Assembly: GCF_002699985.1 (NCBI RefSeq)
Contig: NZ_LKBT01000018.1
Span: 21,682 to 85,681 of the forward strand
Direction: 5' to 3'
Source of the DNA: Pseudomonas sp. ICMP 561
GTDB taxonomy: Bacteria > Pseudomonadota > Gammaproteobacteria > Pseudomonadales > Pseudomonadaceae
DNA length: 64,000 nucleotides
Notes under the pieces: model-generated
Database searches by the model: none
The model's input: only the letters and a program-made list of their open reading frames with translations
What the model was told of the DNA's origin: nothing
Shown: positions 43,706-53,080 of the stretch, one piece after another
How the letters are laid out: each line of letters begins with the position of its first letter
Numbering within the stretch: position 1 is the first letter of the stretch
Program-made: the position numbers and the translations under genes

Positions 43706-45559
43706 ATGCTTCGCGCGTTTGAACAATGGCTCGACCCCTTTCCACCTGACGAAGTACCGCCGCCGCCCGACGGCCTGGCGCGGTTTCTCTGGGCCTGCAC
43801 GCGGGGTGCCCGTGGCTACATCGTTGCGTTTGCGCTGCTCAGCGCAGGTGTTTCGATTTACGAAGCCTGGCTGTTTTCATTCCTCGGGCAGGTCGTGGAC
43901 ATGCTGTCGACCTGGCAGGCCGGCGGCGATGCGGCCGCTCAGGAAAGCAGCGTGCTGTGGAGCATCGGCATCATATTGGTCACCAGCATCGGGCTGGTGG
44001 CGTTGCGCACGATGGTGCAGCACCAGGTCCTGGCGATCAATTTGCCCTTGCGGCTGCGCTGGGATTTCCACCGATTGATGTTGCGACAAAGCCTTTCTTT
44101 CTTCTCGGACGAGTTCTCTGGCCGGGTCACCACCAAGGTGATGCAAACGGCGCTGTCCGTGCGCGAGGTGCTGTTTACCCTTATCGAGATCGCCCCCGGG
44201 ATCGGGGTTTATTTCATTGCGATCATCGCATTGGCCGGTAACTTCGACCTGAGATTGATGCTGCCTTTCATTGCCTGGATCGCGTTGTTCGGTCTGGCCA
44301 TGCGGTACTTCGTGCCTCGCCTGGGCAAGGTCGGCCAGGAACAGGCCAATGCGCGTTCATCAATGACCGGACGCGTTTCGGACGCCTACACCAACATCAC
44401 CACGGTGAAGCTGTTCTCGCACTCGAAACGTGAAGCGCATTTCGCGCGTGCAGCAATGGAGGACTTCAAGGTCACTGGTTTGCGCCAGATGCGTCTGGTC
44501 AGCCAGTTCGAGATCGTCAACCAGGCTTTGGTGGTGGCGTTGATAATGGGTGCAGGCGGTTACGCCCTGTGGCTGTGGCATCAGGGTGAGGTCGGTACGG
44601 GTGCTGTGGCGGCGATTACCGCCATGGCGTTGCGCATCAATGGCATGTCCCACTGGATCATGTGGCAAATGACATCACTGTTCGAGAACATCGGCACCGT
44701 TCAGGATGGCATGGCCACTTTGACCCGCGGCCCCAAAGTTCAGGACGCGCCAAACGCGGCCACGCTGGTGACAAAGGGCGGCGCGGTCACCTTCGACAAC
44801 GTGAGCTTCAACTACAACGGCGAACGTCAGGTACTGGATGCCCTGAACCTGACTATTCGTCCGGGCGAGAAAATCGGCCTGGTGGGTCGCTCCGGTGCTG
44901 GTAAATCAACCTTGATCAACCTGCTGTTGCGTTTCTATGACGTGGACAACGGCACGATCAGCATCGACGGGCAAAACATCGCGCACGTTACTCAGGACAG
45001 CTTGCGCAGCGCCATTGGCATGGTGACGCAGGACACTTCCCTGCTGCATCGTTCCATCCGCGACAACATCGCTTATGGTCGGCCCGACGCCACCGACGAG
45101 CAAGTCCGTACTGCCGCGGTCAACGCCCAGGCCGATGGGTTCATCAGCCAGTTGAGTGACAAGCAAGGCCATTCCGGTTACGACACCCTGGTGGGTGAGC
45201 GTGGTATCAAGCTGTCGGGCGGCCAGCGTCAACGGGTTGCAATTGCCCGGGTAATGCTCAAGAACGCCCCGATCCTGCTACTCGACGAGGCCACCAGCGC
45301 GCTGGATTCGGAAGTCGAAGTGGCGATTCAGGAAAGTCTTGATGAAATGATGCAGGGCAAAACCGTGATTGCCATCGCTCATCGCCTGTCCACCATCGCT
45401 GCCATGGACAGGCTGATCGTCATGGATGACGGTCGTATCATTGAACAAGGCACCCACGCCGAGTTGCTTGCCAAGAATGGTACCTATGCGCGGCTATGGC
45501 ACCATCAGAGCGGCGGTTTTCTGGGAGAAGATCAGGGCGTGGTCGAGACTACAGAATAA
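43706..45559 (+). CDS. ABC exporter half-transporter (MsbA-like, fused permease and ATPase)
   Basis: A 617-residue type IV ABC exporter subunit. The N-terminal 330 residues form the six-helix membrane domain; the C-terminal nucleotide-binding domain has Walker A GRSGAGKST near residue 394, the signature LSGGQRQRVAIARVML and Walker B PILLLDEATSALD. It would act as a homodimer moving a lipid, peptide or drug. GGAG lies six bases before ATG 43706. It ends before a strong hairpin at 45593-45621 and is convergent with the inositol permease gene. Confidence 0.93.
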   Translation: MLRAFEQWLDPFPPDEVPPPPDGLARFLWACTRGARGYIVAFALLSAGVSIYEAWLFSFLGQVVDMLSTWQAGGDAAAQESSVLWSIGIILVTSIGLVALRTMVQHQVLAINLPLRLRWDFHRLMLRQSLSFFSDEFSGRVTTKVMQTALSVREVLFTLIEIAPGIGVYFIAIIALAGNFDLRLMLPFIAWIALFGLAMRYFVPRLGKVGQEQANARSSMTGRVSDAYTNITTVKLFSHSKREAHFARAAMEDFKVTGLRQMRLVSQFEIVNQALVVALIMGAGGYALWLWHQGEVGTGAVAAITAMALRINGMSHWIMWQMTSLFENIGTVQDGMATLTRGPKVQDAPNAATLVTKGGAVTFDNVSFNYNGERQVLDALNLTIRPGEKIGLVGRSGAGKSTLINLLLRFYDVDNGTISIDGQNIAHVTQDSLRSAIGMVTQDTSLLHRSIRDNIAYGRPDATDEQVRTAAVNAQADGFISQLSDKQGHSGYDTLVGERGIKLSGGQRQRVAIARVMLKNAPILLLDEATSALDSEVEVAIQESLDEMMQGKTVIAIAHRLSTIAAMDRLIVMDDGRIIEQGTHAELLAKNGTYARLWHHQSGGFLGEDQGVVETTE

Positions 45560-45592
45560 GCTTTGAGCTGAGCGGTTGACTGGGTAATTTGC

Positions 45593-45621
45593 GGCGGTGG
45601 CTATCGTCGATAGCCACCGCC
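45593..45621. terminator. Strong inverted repeat between convergent genes, bidirectional terminator
   Basis: A 14-base perfect inverted repeat (GGCGGTGGCTATCG at 45593-45606 and CGATAGCCACCGCC at 45608-45621) with a one-base centre lies between the stop of the ABC exporter and that of the inositol permease. No clear T-run, but its symmetry and position fit a shared terminator. Confidence 0.65.
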
Positions 45622-45657
45622 ACATGCCATTTGCGACTTGACCGACATCCAACGAAT

Positions 45658-46680
45658 TCAGCGCTTGAGTTTGCGCTTGTTGCGGTACTGGTCGATCACC
45701 ACCGCAATCACGATGATCAAGCCCTTGATGATGTCCTGTATGTAGGCATCCACACCGACAAAGGTGAACCCGCTGGCCATTACGCCAAGGATCAGCGCAC
45801 CGATTACCGTGCCGGTGATGCGCCCTACTCCGCCCGCCAGACTGGTGCCGCCGATAACCGCGGCAGCAATCGCATCCAGCTCGTAGGACATGCCCATCCC
45901 GGCCTGACCGGTGGCCGCACGTGCCGAGGCCACGACACCGGCCAGCCCCGCGAGCAAACCGGCGATGCTGTAGACGATGATCAAATGACGCTTCACGTTG
46001 ATCCCCGACGTGCGCGCCGCCTGCATGTTGCCGCCAATGGCGTAGGTGTACTTGCCGTATTTGGTGTAGCGCAAAGCAATATGGAAAATCACCGCCACTA
46101 CCAGAAAGATAATCACCGGCATCGCACCATGACCAATGGCCGTGTACGAATCCGAAAGCATGCTCACTGGCTGGCCTTCGGTGTAATAACGGGCCAGGCC
46201 ACGGGCCGAAACCATCATCCCCAGGGTCGCAATAAACGGCGGGATACCCGTGACGGCGATGATGCTGCCATTAATTGCGCCCGCCAGTAGCCCCACACCA
46301 AGCCCCATCGCCACCGGGATCCAGACCGGTAAGTCCGTCAGGCTGGGAAACACCGCCCGGGAAAAGTCAGAGGTTTGCGCCAGGCTGGCGGCAATCATCG
46401 CAGACAACGCCAGCACTGATCCCGAGGACAGGTCGATGCCCGTGGTGATAATCACCTGAGTCACGCCGATTGCCAGCAGGCCGATAATCGATACTTGCAG
46501 GATCATCAGCACCAGGCGCTGGGAGTTCATCAGGAAGCTTTGATCGCGCACGATCCAGCCGAACAGTTCAAACACCAGACCAATGCCGATCAGCACAAGG
46601 AAGATGCTGAGTTCGGTAGGCATACGTCGACGATTTTTGGTCGGCACGGTGGCCGATTTGTTTTCCGTTATTGCGTTCAT
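45658..46680 (-). CDS. Inositol-type ABC transporter permease (RbsC/IatP-like)
   Basis: A 340-residue inner-membrane permease of the RbsC branch, with about ten helices and the segments VIITTGIDLSSGSVLALSAM and GTSLAGGVGRITGTVIGALILGVMASGF. Last gene of the locus that begins with iolC. It forms the channel of the importer with the ATPase and binding protein just upstream. Myo-inositol is the expected substrate from context, because the operon continues with inositol catabolic genes, but the sequence itself would fit ribose or other sugars too. Confidence 0.93.
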   Translation of the reverse strand: MNAITENKSATVPTKNRRRMPTELSIFLVLIGIGLVFELFGWIVRDQSFLMNSQRLVLMILQVSIIGLLAIGVTQVIITTGIDLSSGSVLALSAMIAASLAQTSDFSRAVFPSLTDLPVWIPVAMGLGVGLLAGAINGSIIAVTGIPPFIATLGMMVSARGLARYYTEGQPVSMLSDSYTAIGHGAMPVIIFLVVAVIFHIALRYTKYGKYTYAIGGNMQAARTSGINVKRHLIIVYSIAGLLAGLAGVVASARAATGQAGMGMSYELDAIAAAVIGGTSLAGGVGRITGTVIGALILGVMASGFTFVGVDAYIQDIIKGLIIVIAVVIDQYRNKRKLKR

Positions 46681-46716
46681 AACCCGTCACCTTTTTTATT
46701 CTGCTTATTCTGTGGA

Positions 46717-48270
46717 TCAGTGGAGCGCCGTCATTCCGGAAGCCAGTTGCATGACTTTTTCCTGGGTCGCTTCATCGCGATCCAGGATGCCCATCAGTTC
46801 GCCCTCATGCATCACCATGACCCGGTCACTCATGCCCAACACCTCCGGCAACTCAGAGGAAATCATGATCACTGCCATGCCTTCACTCGCAAGGAAAGAG
46901 ATCAGGCGATAGATCTCGGCCTTGGCGCCAACGTCGATGCCCCGGGTGGGTTCGTCGAGGATCAGCAAGCGCGGGTTGGTCATCAGCCAGCGCGCCAGCA
47001 AGGCTTTCTGCTGGTTGCCACCGGACAGCGTGTCGATGCACTGTTCAAGGGAGGGGGTTTTCACCCGAAGTTTCTTGCACATGTCCTCGCACAACACGCG
47101 CAGGGCTTTTTGTTGAATAAAACCGTGGCCCGAATAATGCGGCAGCACCGCCATCTCCATGTTTTCCAGCACCGACAGGCATGGGAACAGGCCACTTAGC
47201 TTGCGATCCTCGGTCAGCAGGGCAAAGCCTTTGTCGATCGCCATGTGCGGATCGGTAATACGCAGCGCCTGACCGTCGAGAAGTATCTCGCCGCCACTGG
47301 CGGGGGTAATGCCAAAAATGGTTTCCGCTACATTGGTACGGCCCGAGCCCATGAGTCCGGCGATGCCCAGAATCTCGCCAGTGTGCAGATCAAAGGATAC
47401 GTCCTTGAACACGCCGTCCAGGCGCAGGTCTCGTACCGATAAGAGCAAATCGCCGATGGGCTTCTCGCGCACCGGAAACAACTGGCTCAGCTCACGGCCC
47501 ACCATCATCGAAATAAGGCTGTCGCTGTTCATGCTGTCGGCGCGCTGCAGGCCGATGTAACGACCATCGCGAAATACCGCCACCTCATCAGCAATAGCGA
47601 ACACTTCGTTCATTTTATGGGTGATGTAGATGATGCCTTTGCCCTGAGATTTGAGGTCGGCAATGATCGAAAACAGGTGAGCCACTTCCTTGTCGGTAAT
47701 GGCAGAGGTCGGCTCATCCATGATCAGGATGTCGGAGTCATAAGACACGGCCTTGGCGATCTCGACCATCTGCCGTTCAGCGATGCTCAGATTGCCGACA
47801 TGCTCCTCAGGATCGAGATTGATGCGCAGACGGGCCAGCAGTTGGGCGGTACAGCGGTGCATTTCACGGTGGTTGACCATGTGCAGGCTGTTGAGCTGTT
47901 CGCGGCCGATCCAGATATTCTCGGCGATGCTCATGTGGGGCATCAGGTTGAGTTCCTGATGGATCATGGCGATCCCGGCCTTCTGGGCCGACAGCGGTGT
48001 TTCAAACACTATCGGTTTGCCGCGCAGACGAATTTCACCGGCATCAGGCTGGTAGATACCAGCGATGATTTTCATCAGCGTCGACTTGCCTGCGCCGTTC
48101 TCACCCATCAGCGCCAGCACCGAGCCCGGTCGCACGCGCAGTTGCACATCGTCCAGGGCAACAACGCCGGGGAAGCCTTTGCTGATATTGACGATTTCCA
48201 GCAGGTAAGGCTCTTCCGGCAGCCGGGGCTGGATGGCGGGAGGCTGCGAGACAGTCGCTTGAGCGAACAT
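46717..48270 (-). CDS. Inositol-type ABC transporter ATPase (RbsA/IatA-like)
   Basis: A 517-residue duplicated ATPase. The first half has Walker A GENGAGKST and signature LSIAERQMVEIAKA; the second half has GLMGSGRTN in place of a normal Walker A and LSGGNQQKALLARWLM, as in RbsA proteins. The start is ATG 48270 with GGAG upstream at 48279-48282; an ATG at 48285 is in frame but poorly placed. It couples ATP hydrolysis to sugar import. 36 bases separate it from the permease. Confidence 0.93.
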   Translation of the reverse strand: MFAQATVSQPPAIQPRLPEEPYLLEIVNISKGFPGVVALDDVQLRVRPGSVLALMGENGAGKSTLMKIIAGIYQPDAGEIRLRGKPIVFETPLSAQKAGIAMIHQELNLMPHMSIAENIWIGREQLNSLHMVNHREMHRCTAQLLARLRINLDPEEHVGNLSIAERQMVEIAKAVSYDSDILIMDEPTSAITDKEVAHLFSIIADLKSQGKGIIYITHKMNEVFAIADEVAVFRDGRYIGLQRADSMNSDSLISMMVGRELSQLFPVREKPIGDLLLSVRDLRLDGVFKDVSFDLHTGEILGIAGLMGSGRTNVAETIFGITPASGGEILLDGQALRITDPHMAIDKGFALLTEDRKLSGLFPCLSVLENMEMAVLPHYSGHGFIQQKALRVLCEDMCKKLRVKTPSLEQCIDTLSGGNQQKALLARWLMTNPRLLILDEPTRGIDVGAKAEIYRLISFLASEGMAVIMISSELPEVLGMSDRVMVMHEGELMGILDRDEATQEKVMQLASGMTALH

Positions 48271-48340
48271 AAAGCGGTACTCCATCTGCGAGGCGGCCGA
48301 AGCCGCACTGTCAGCTGATTGTTTTGTTGTTATGCCAGGG

Positions 48341-49276
48341 CTATTTGAAGTCTTTGACGTTATCCGGAGTGATCAACTTGAACGGGATGACGATGTTCTG
48401 TTCGATCGTCTCTTTTTTCGCCATCCGGCGTGCCGCCTCAAGGGAGCCGACGCCCTGGCCTTTGGCATCCTGAAACACCGACACGGTCATCTCGCCTTTG
48501 GAGATCGCGTTCAGGCCATCCGGCGTGCCGTCCACACCTGCAATCAATACGCTGCCCGGCTTGGTACCGGCCGACTTGAGCGCCATGGCTGCACCAATTG
48601 CCATTTCATCGTTATTGGCAAGCACCGCGTCAAACTCACGCCCTTGAGTCAGCCAGTCGTTGACCAGCGTCATGCCTTTGTCGCGCAGCCAGACGCCGCT
48701 TTGTTCCTGTTCAATCTTGATGCCCGGGTACTTGGTCAGAACTTCCTTCACCCCCTTGGTGCGGTTGGTGGTGGAGTTGTTAGCCAGGTCACCCAACAGA
48801 ATCACGATCTTGCCCTTGCCGCCGAGCTTATCGGCGATGTACTGCATTTGCAGCCTGCCCGCCTCTTCGTCATTGGACGTCACAGCGGCAACCCCCTTGG
48901 GCAGGTCGGCCTGGTCCGGACGGCGGTTGACATACACCAGAGGGATACCCGCCTCGATTGCCGCCTTGCTGATCCGCGCTGTGGACGCCGTATCGACCGG
49001 GTTGACGATGATTGCATCGACTTTCTGGCTAATGAAATTCTCGACCTGACTCAGTTGCTTGACCACGTCGGCACGTGCGTCTTCGAACTGCAGTTGCACA
49101 CCGTCGCCCTTGGGATAGGACTTGGCTTGCTTGTCCATGTGCTCACGGACGTTGGTCAGATAGGTGTCGTCGAACTGCGACATGCTCACGCCGATCTTCA
49201 GATCGGCAGCCGTGGCAAATCCGCTGGCGAGCAACAGGGACAAAGCCAGCGCGGTAAAACGGATCGGGGTCTTCAT
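48341..49276 (-). CDS. Inositol-type ABC transporter binding protein (IbpA-like)
   Basis: A 311-residue periplasmic binding protein of the Peripla_BP_4 (RbsB-like) group, with a signal peptide cleaved near residue 23 (ATA-AD). The lobes show VNPVDTASTARISKAAIEAGIPLVYVNRRP and ILLGDLANNSTTNRTKGVKEVL, characteristic of inositol-binding proteins. It is the first gene of the transporter block, about 470 bases after iolG, and this gap contains IolR-like sites, so it has its own promoter. Confidence 0.92.
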   Translation of the reverse strand: MKTPIRFTALALSLLLASGFATAADLKIGVSMSQFDDTYLTNVREHMDKQAKSYPKGDGVQLQFEDARADVVKQLSQVENFISQKVDAIIVNPVDTASTARISKAAIEAGIPLVYVNRRPDQADLPKGVAAVTSNDEEAGRLQMQYIADKLGGKGKIVILLGDLANNSTTNRTKGVKEVLTKYPGIKIEQEQSGVWLRDKGMTLVNDWLTQGREFDAVLANNDEMAIGAAMALKSAGTKPGSVLIAGVDGTPDGLNAISKGEMTVSVFQDAKGQGVGSLEAARRMAKKETIEQNIVIPFKLITPDNVKDFK

Positions 49277-49749
49277 GAACGGTCTGTCTCCAGTATTTTT
49301 GTTTTTAAGACGTTGCGTTGATCAGAACGGCTGGTGCGAAGTCAGCAGTCGAACCACTGGTGCACCTGGAATACAGGGAATCCCGGCGCCTTTGTGTTCG
49401 ACACGCAGCATGCTGGGAAAGGGGATGCGGAATGGCCGGGCGCTTGGCAGAACGCGGGGCTTGCAGACAGGGCATTAACTCGCAGTACAACGTTGAAGAC
49501 TTTCATCTGACGGTACCTGGTTGTTTGATCTTGTTTTTGTAGAGTCGCCCAAATCTGATTCGGGACGTACTTCATGCAACCTGAAAAACACTTTATTGGA
49601 AAATAATTTCTATATCAATATCTTTTAGAATTTAATTCCATTTTTATTGAGACCACCTGTCCATGCTTGGCATGCATTGAAATAAAACCTGTCAGACGAC
49701 AGTACCAGGCTACCTGCGTGCATATTCCGATCGGGTCTCGTCAATGAAA
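49277..49749. other. Intergenic region between iolG and the inositol ABC operon
   Basis: About 470 bases. The part from 49590 to 49700 is strongly AT-rich and holds IolR-like sites (listed separately) and presumably the promoter of the transporter. The remainder, near 49330-49500, includes short inverted pieces but no gene or terminator I can define. Confidence 0.5.
49598..49640 (-). promoter_or_regulatory. Candidate IolR sites in front of the inositol transporter
   Basis: GGAAAATAATTTCT at 49598-49611 (GGAA-N6-TTC) and AGAATTTAATTCCA at 49627-49640 (GAA-N5-TTC) lie in a very AT-rich stretch about 320-360 bases before the binding-protein start. They resemble the GGAA-N6-TTCC dyad near iolC. 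Confidence 0.55.
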
Positions 49750-50760
49750 TCAGCCGTAGAAGCGCGGACGTTCCGGCAAGCTGACCTTCACAATCTGCTC
49801 ACTGCCTTGCGCTTCGATACATGCATCTGCGGCCACCGCTGCCGCAAACCCATCCCACGCAGAAGGTCCACCGACTTGCCCGGCGCGCACTCCATCGATA
49901 AAAGCCTGCAATTCCACGTCATAGGCACCAATGAAGCGATCCTTCCAGTCCATCAGGATTGCGTTGGACAGCTTTGCGCCGCTGCGTAATTGCACCTGGG
50001 ACGGTTCAGGCAATTTGGCGATACCGGTCTCCCCCACCACTTCGCACTGAATGTCATAGCCGTACTGGCAGTTCACGAACACCTCTACATCAATACGCGT
50101 GCCCCTCGCAGTTTCCAGCAGCACGATCTGCGGGTCACGCAGGTGAGCCAGGGCTTTGCTGGACTTGCGCGGAAATACCACTTGCACCGACACGTAGTCA
50201 TCGTTGAGCAGCCACCGCAACACATCCAGCTCGTGGATCAGCGTGTCAGTGATCGCCATGTCGGTCCTGTAGTGCTCGCCCACTGTCGGGTTGCGGTGCG
50301 CGCAGTGCAACATCAACGGCTCGCCGATCTGGCCGCTGTCGATCACCGCTTTCAATGCGCGATAACCTTCATCGTATGGGCGCATGAAACCGACTTGTAC
50401 CAGGCGCTTGCCGTGAGCCACTTCTGCGTCGACGATAGCGCGGCAGCCAGCAGCGGTGACTGCCAGAGGTTTTTCGCAGAACACCGGTTTGCCAACGGCA
50501 ATGGCGGCGAGCACAAACTTTTCGTGGCTCGGCCCCCATGAGGTCACCAGCACGGCATCGACCTGTGGCGAATTGATCAGCGCATGTCCGTCGGGGTACA
50601 CCTCGGCGTCCAGCTTGAGGTCGGCAATCACCCTGGCGGCCTGCTCGAGGTCTATGTCGGTGACCGCAACGACCTGGCTATTAAGCAAAGTCTGGCTGCA
50701 ACGACGAATATGGTCACGGCCAATAGCGCCGGTACCGATCACTCCTAGCTTCAACGACAT
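49750..50760 (-). CDS. iolG: Myo-inositol 2-dehydrogenase
   Basis: A 336-residue Gfo/Idh/MocA oxidoreductase that oxidises myo-inositol to 2-keto-myo-inositol with NAD+. The Rossmann motif is GVIGTGAIGRDH at residues 6-17; CEKPLAVTAAGC carries the catalytic lysine of the EKP motif near 95. The open frame extends upstream to 50805, but ATG 50760 begins the family sequence. Sixth gene of the iol run, preceded by iolD with a 200-base gap containing a REPIN. Confidence 0.92.
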   Translation of the reverse strand: MSLKLGVIGTGAIGRDHIRRCSQTLLNSQVVAVTDIDLEQAARVIADLKLDAEVYPDGHALINSPQVDAVLVTSWGPSHEKFVLAAIAVGKPVFCEKPLAVTAAGCRAIVDAEVAHGKRLVQVGFMRPYDEGYRALKAVIDSGQIGEPLMLHCAHRNPTVGEHYRTDMAITDTLIHELDVLRWLLNDDYVSVQVVFPRKSSKALAHLRDPQIVLLETARGTRIDVEVFVNCQYGYDIQCEVVGETGIAKLPEPSQVQLRSGAKLSNAILMDWKDRFIGAYDVELQAFIDGVRAGQVGGPSAWDGFAAAVAADACIEAQGSEQIVKVSLPERPRFYG

Positions 50761-50809
50761 ACACAGTTCTCCGATCAAAAAATAACTGACTGATTTGGAA
50801 TTCATTTCT

Positions 50810-50909
50810 GTAGGAGCGCTCTTGGTCTGGGCCGCATCCGGACGATGCGGTGCGTCAGCGAAAAATGCGTTCCCTGACCAGATCCCATCGCGGGCAAGCG
50901 CGCTCCTAC
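50810..50909. repeat. REPIN (inverted REP pair) between iolD and iolG
   Basis: GTAGGAGCGC at 50810-50819 and its complement GCGCTCCTAC at 50900-50909 bound an element of 100 bases with the heads facing outward. A typical Pseudomonas REP doublet. Confidence 0.8.
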
Positions 50910-50967
50910 AAGTCCCCGTTTGCAGCGCGACAGCGTGGTGCCGGGAACGCCGCGGCGACTCTTGCTT

Positions 50968-52899
50968 TTAGTACTGCCGGGCCTTGGCCAACTGCTCATT
51001 GATTTTTTTCGCTGCGGCATTGGTGCGTTCGCTGGTGGACTCCTGCGCCACACCCACCCGCCACCACGACAGGTAGCCGTGGATCATGGTCTTGGGCAGT
51101 ACCTTGATATCAATCAGGGTCGAGACGGTTTGAGTACGCGCATCGGCTAAAGCGGCCTGCAGTTGCTCGACGGTGCTGACCTTGTAGGTCTTGCAGCCAT
51201 AGGCCTGCGCGCTCATGGCGAAATCCACTGGTACCAGGCCGCCATCGAGCTTGCCGCTCTCGGGGTCGCGGTAGCGGAATTCGGTGCCAAAACTGTCCAT
51301 GCCATTGCCGATCTGCAGGTTGTTGATGCACCCGAAAGCCATGTTGTCGAGCAGCACAACGTTGATCTTGCGCCGCTCCTGAATCGAGGTGACCAGCTCT
51401 GAATGCAGCATCATGTAAGAGCCGTCACCGACCAGGGCGTAGACCTCTTTGGTGGGTTCGGCGAGTTTCACGCCAAGGGCGGCGTTGACCTCATAGCCCA
51501 TGCACGAATAGCCATACTCGACGTGGTAGGTGTTGACGCCCTTGCTGCGCCACGCGCGCTGCAGATCACCCGGCAGGCTGCCGGCCGCAGCGACGATGAT
51601 CGCGTCGTCGGCCAGCGTTTCATTCAACACGCCGAGCACCTGGCTCTGGGTCAGGCACGAGCCAGTCAACTCGATGAATTCACGCAATACCGCACGATCA
51701 AGACGGTCATCAACCTCTGGCACGAAGTTGTCGCCCTGGTAGCGAACCTCATAAACCCGGTCCACTTCCGCCTCCAACTGCGCCTTGGCAGTGCTGATCT
51801 GCTCACCCCAGCCGGAACGGTAATCACCCAATAGGTCAGTCAACGCCTCAAGCGCGAGGTGTGCGTCGGACAGCACTTGCACGCCGTCCAGTTTCAACGC
51901 GTCGCAAGGGTTGATATTGATATTGAGAAACTGCACGTCAGGGTGCTTGAACAGCGACTTCGACGACGTGGTGAAGTCGGTATAACGCGTGCCGATGCCG
52001 ATGATCAGGTCCGCCTGCGGTGCCAAAAGATTTGCGGCAAGGCAACCGGTTTCGCCGATACCGCCGAGATTCAGCGGGTGGCTGGAAAGCACTGCACTTT
52101 TCCCGGCCTGGGTTTCGGCAAACGGAATACCGAAACGCTCCGCAAATGCCTGAAGTGCAGCATTCGCACCGGAGTACTTGACCCCACCACCACAGATGAT
52201 CAGTGGGTTGCGTTTACCGTGGAAGGCTGCCAGGGCATCGCTCATCATCGCTTCAGTCGGTGGTCGACGATCCAGACGATGTACACGTCTCTGCAGGAAG
52301 TAATCGGGATAGTCCCAGGCCTCGGCCTGTACGTCCTGCGGCAGAGCCAGGGTGACAGTGCCGGTTTCTGCCGGATCGGTCAGTACACGCATGGCGTGGA
52401 TTGCCGCTGTCATCAACTGTTCTGGGCGGTTGATGCGGTCCCAGTATTTGCTCACAGAACGGAAAGCGTCGTTAGTGCTGATGCTCAGGTCATGAAACTG
52501 CTCGATCTGCTGCAACACCGGATCAGGCTGTCGACTCGCATACACATCGCCGGGCAACAGCAGCAGCGGAATACGGTTGGCCGTGGCAGTTGCGGCAGCG
52601 GTTAGCATATTGGCCGCTCCCGGGCCTACCGACGAGGTACACGCGTAGATCTTGCGCCGCAGGTGTTGTTTGGCAAAGCCGATGGCGGCATGGGCCATGC
52701 CCTGCTCATTGCGTCCCTGATGCACCACCAGATCGCCGCTGTTCTGCTCAAGGGCCTGGCCAAGGCCGAGCACATTGCCGTGGCCGAAAATCGTGAAGAC
52801 TCCGGCGACAAACTTGCTCTGCACACCATCGACTTCGATGTATTGGTTATCCAGGAACTTCACCAGGGCCTGAGCCATGGTCAGTCGCGTTGTAGTCAT
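50968..52899 (-). CDS. iolD: 3D-(3,5/4)-trihydroxycyclohexane-1,2-dione hydrolase
   Basis: A 643-residue thiamine-diphosphate enzyme that opens the ring of the inositol intermediate formed by IolE. It has the three ThDP-enzyme domains: the N-terminal pyrimidine-binding part with the GHGNVLGLGQAL segment, a central domain, and the C-terminal cofactor domain with VGDGSYMMLHSELVTS and DNMAFGCINNLQIGNG. Full length. It lies 180 bases downstream of mmsA in the minus-strand iol run. Confidence 0.95.
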   Translation of the reverse strand: MTTTRLTMAQALVKFLDNQYIEVDGVQSKFVAGVFTIFGHGNVLGLGQALEQNSGDLVVHQGRNEQGMAHAAIGFAKQHLRRKIYACTSSVGPGAANMLTAAATATANRIPLLLLPGDVYASRQPDPVLQQIEQFHDLSISTNDAFRSVSKYWDRINRPEQLMTAAIHAMRVLTDPAETGTVTLALPQDVQAEAWDYPDYFLQRRVHRLDRRPPTEAMMSDALAAFHGKRNPLIICGGGVKYSGANAALQAFAERFGIPFAETQAGKSAVLSSHPLNLGGIGETGCLAANLLAPQADLIIGIGTRYTDFTTSSKSLFKHPDVQFLNININPCDALKLDGVQVLSDAHLALEALTDLLGDYRSGWGEQISTAKAQLEAEVDRVYEVRYQGDNFVPEVDDRLDRAVLREFIELTGSCLTQSQVLGVLNETLADDAIIVAAAGSLPGDLQRAWRSKGVNTYHVEYGYSCMGYEVNAALGVKLAEPTKEVYALVGDGSYMMLHSELVTSIQERRKINVVLLDNMAFGCINNLQIGNGMDSFGTEFRYRDPESGKLDGGLVPVDFAMSAQAYGCKTYKVSTVEQLQAALADARTQTVSTLIDIKVLPKTMIHGYLSWWRVGVAQESTSERTNAAAKKINEQLAKARQY

Positions 52900-53080
52900 G
52901 TCGCGCCCCCTTATTGGTTTTTCTGGAGGACGCAGCAGGCGCCCGATGCCTGCTGAATATCCACCGGGGAACGCTTGAGCGCGTCCCTCCGGTCAAGGGC
53001 AAAACGTAGAGACGTTTGCATTATTGTTGTGCTCCACTATTTGTTATGCGCCGCTATTTTTTATACGCCACTGGGAAATG

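Noticed and set aside
48332..49321. Plus-strand ORF of 329 codons opposite the inositol-binding protein
   Set aside because: Antisense shadow; the minus-strand protein has a signal peptide and family motifs.
51859..52605. Long plus-strand ORF inside iolD
   Set aside because: Antisense shadow frame due to GC-rich codon structure; iolD is unambiguous.
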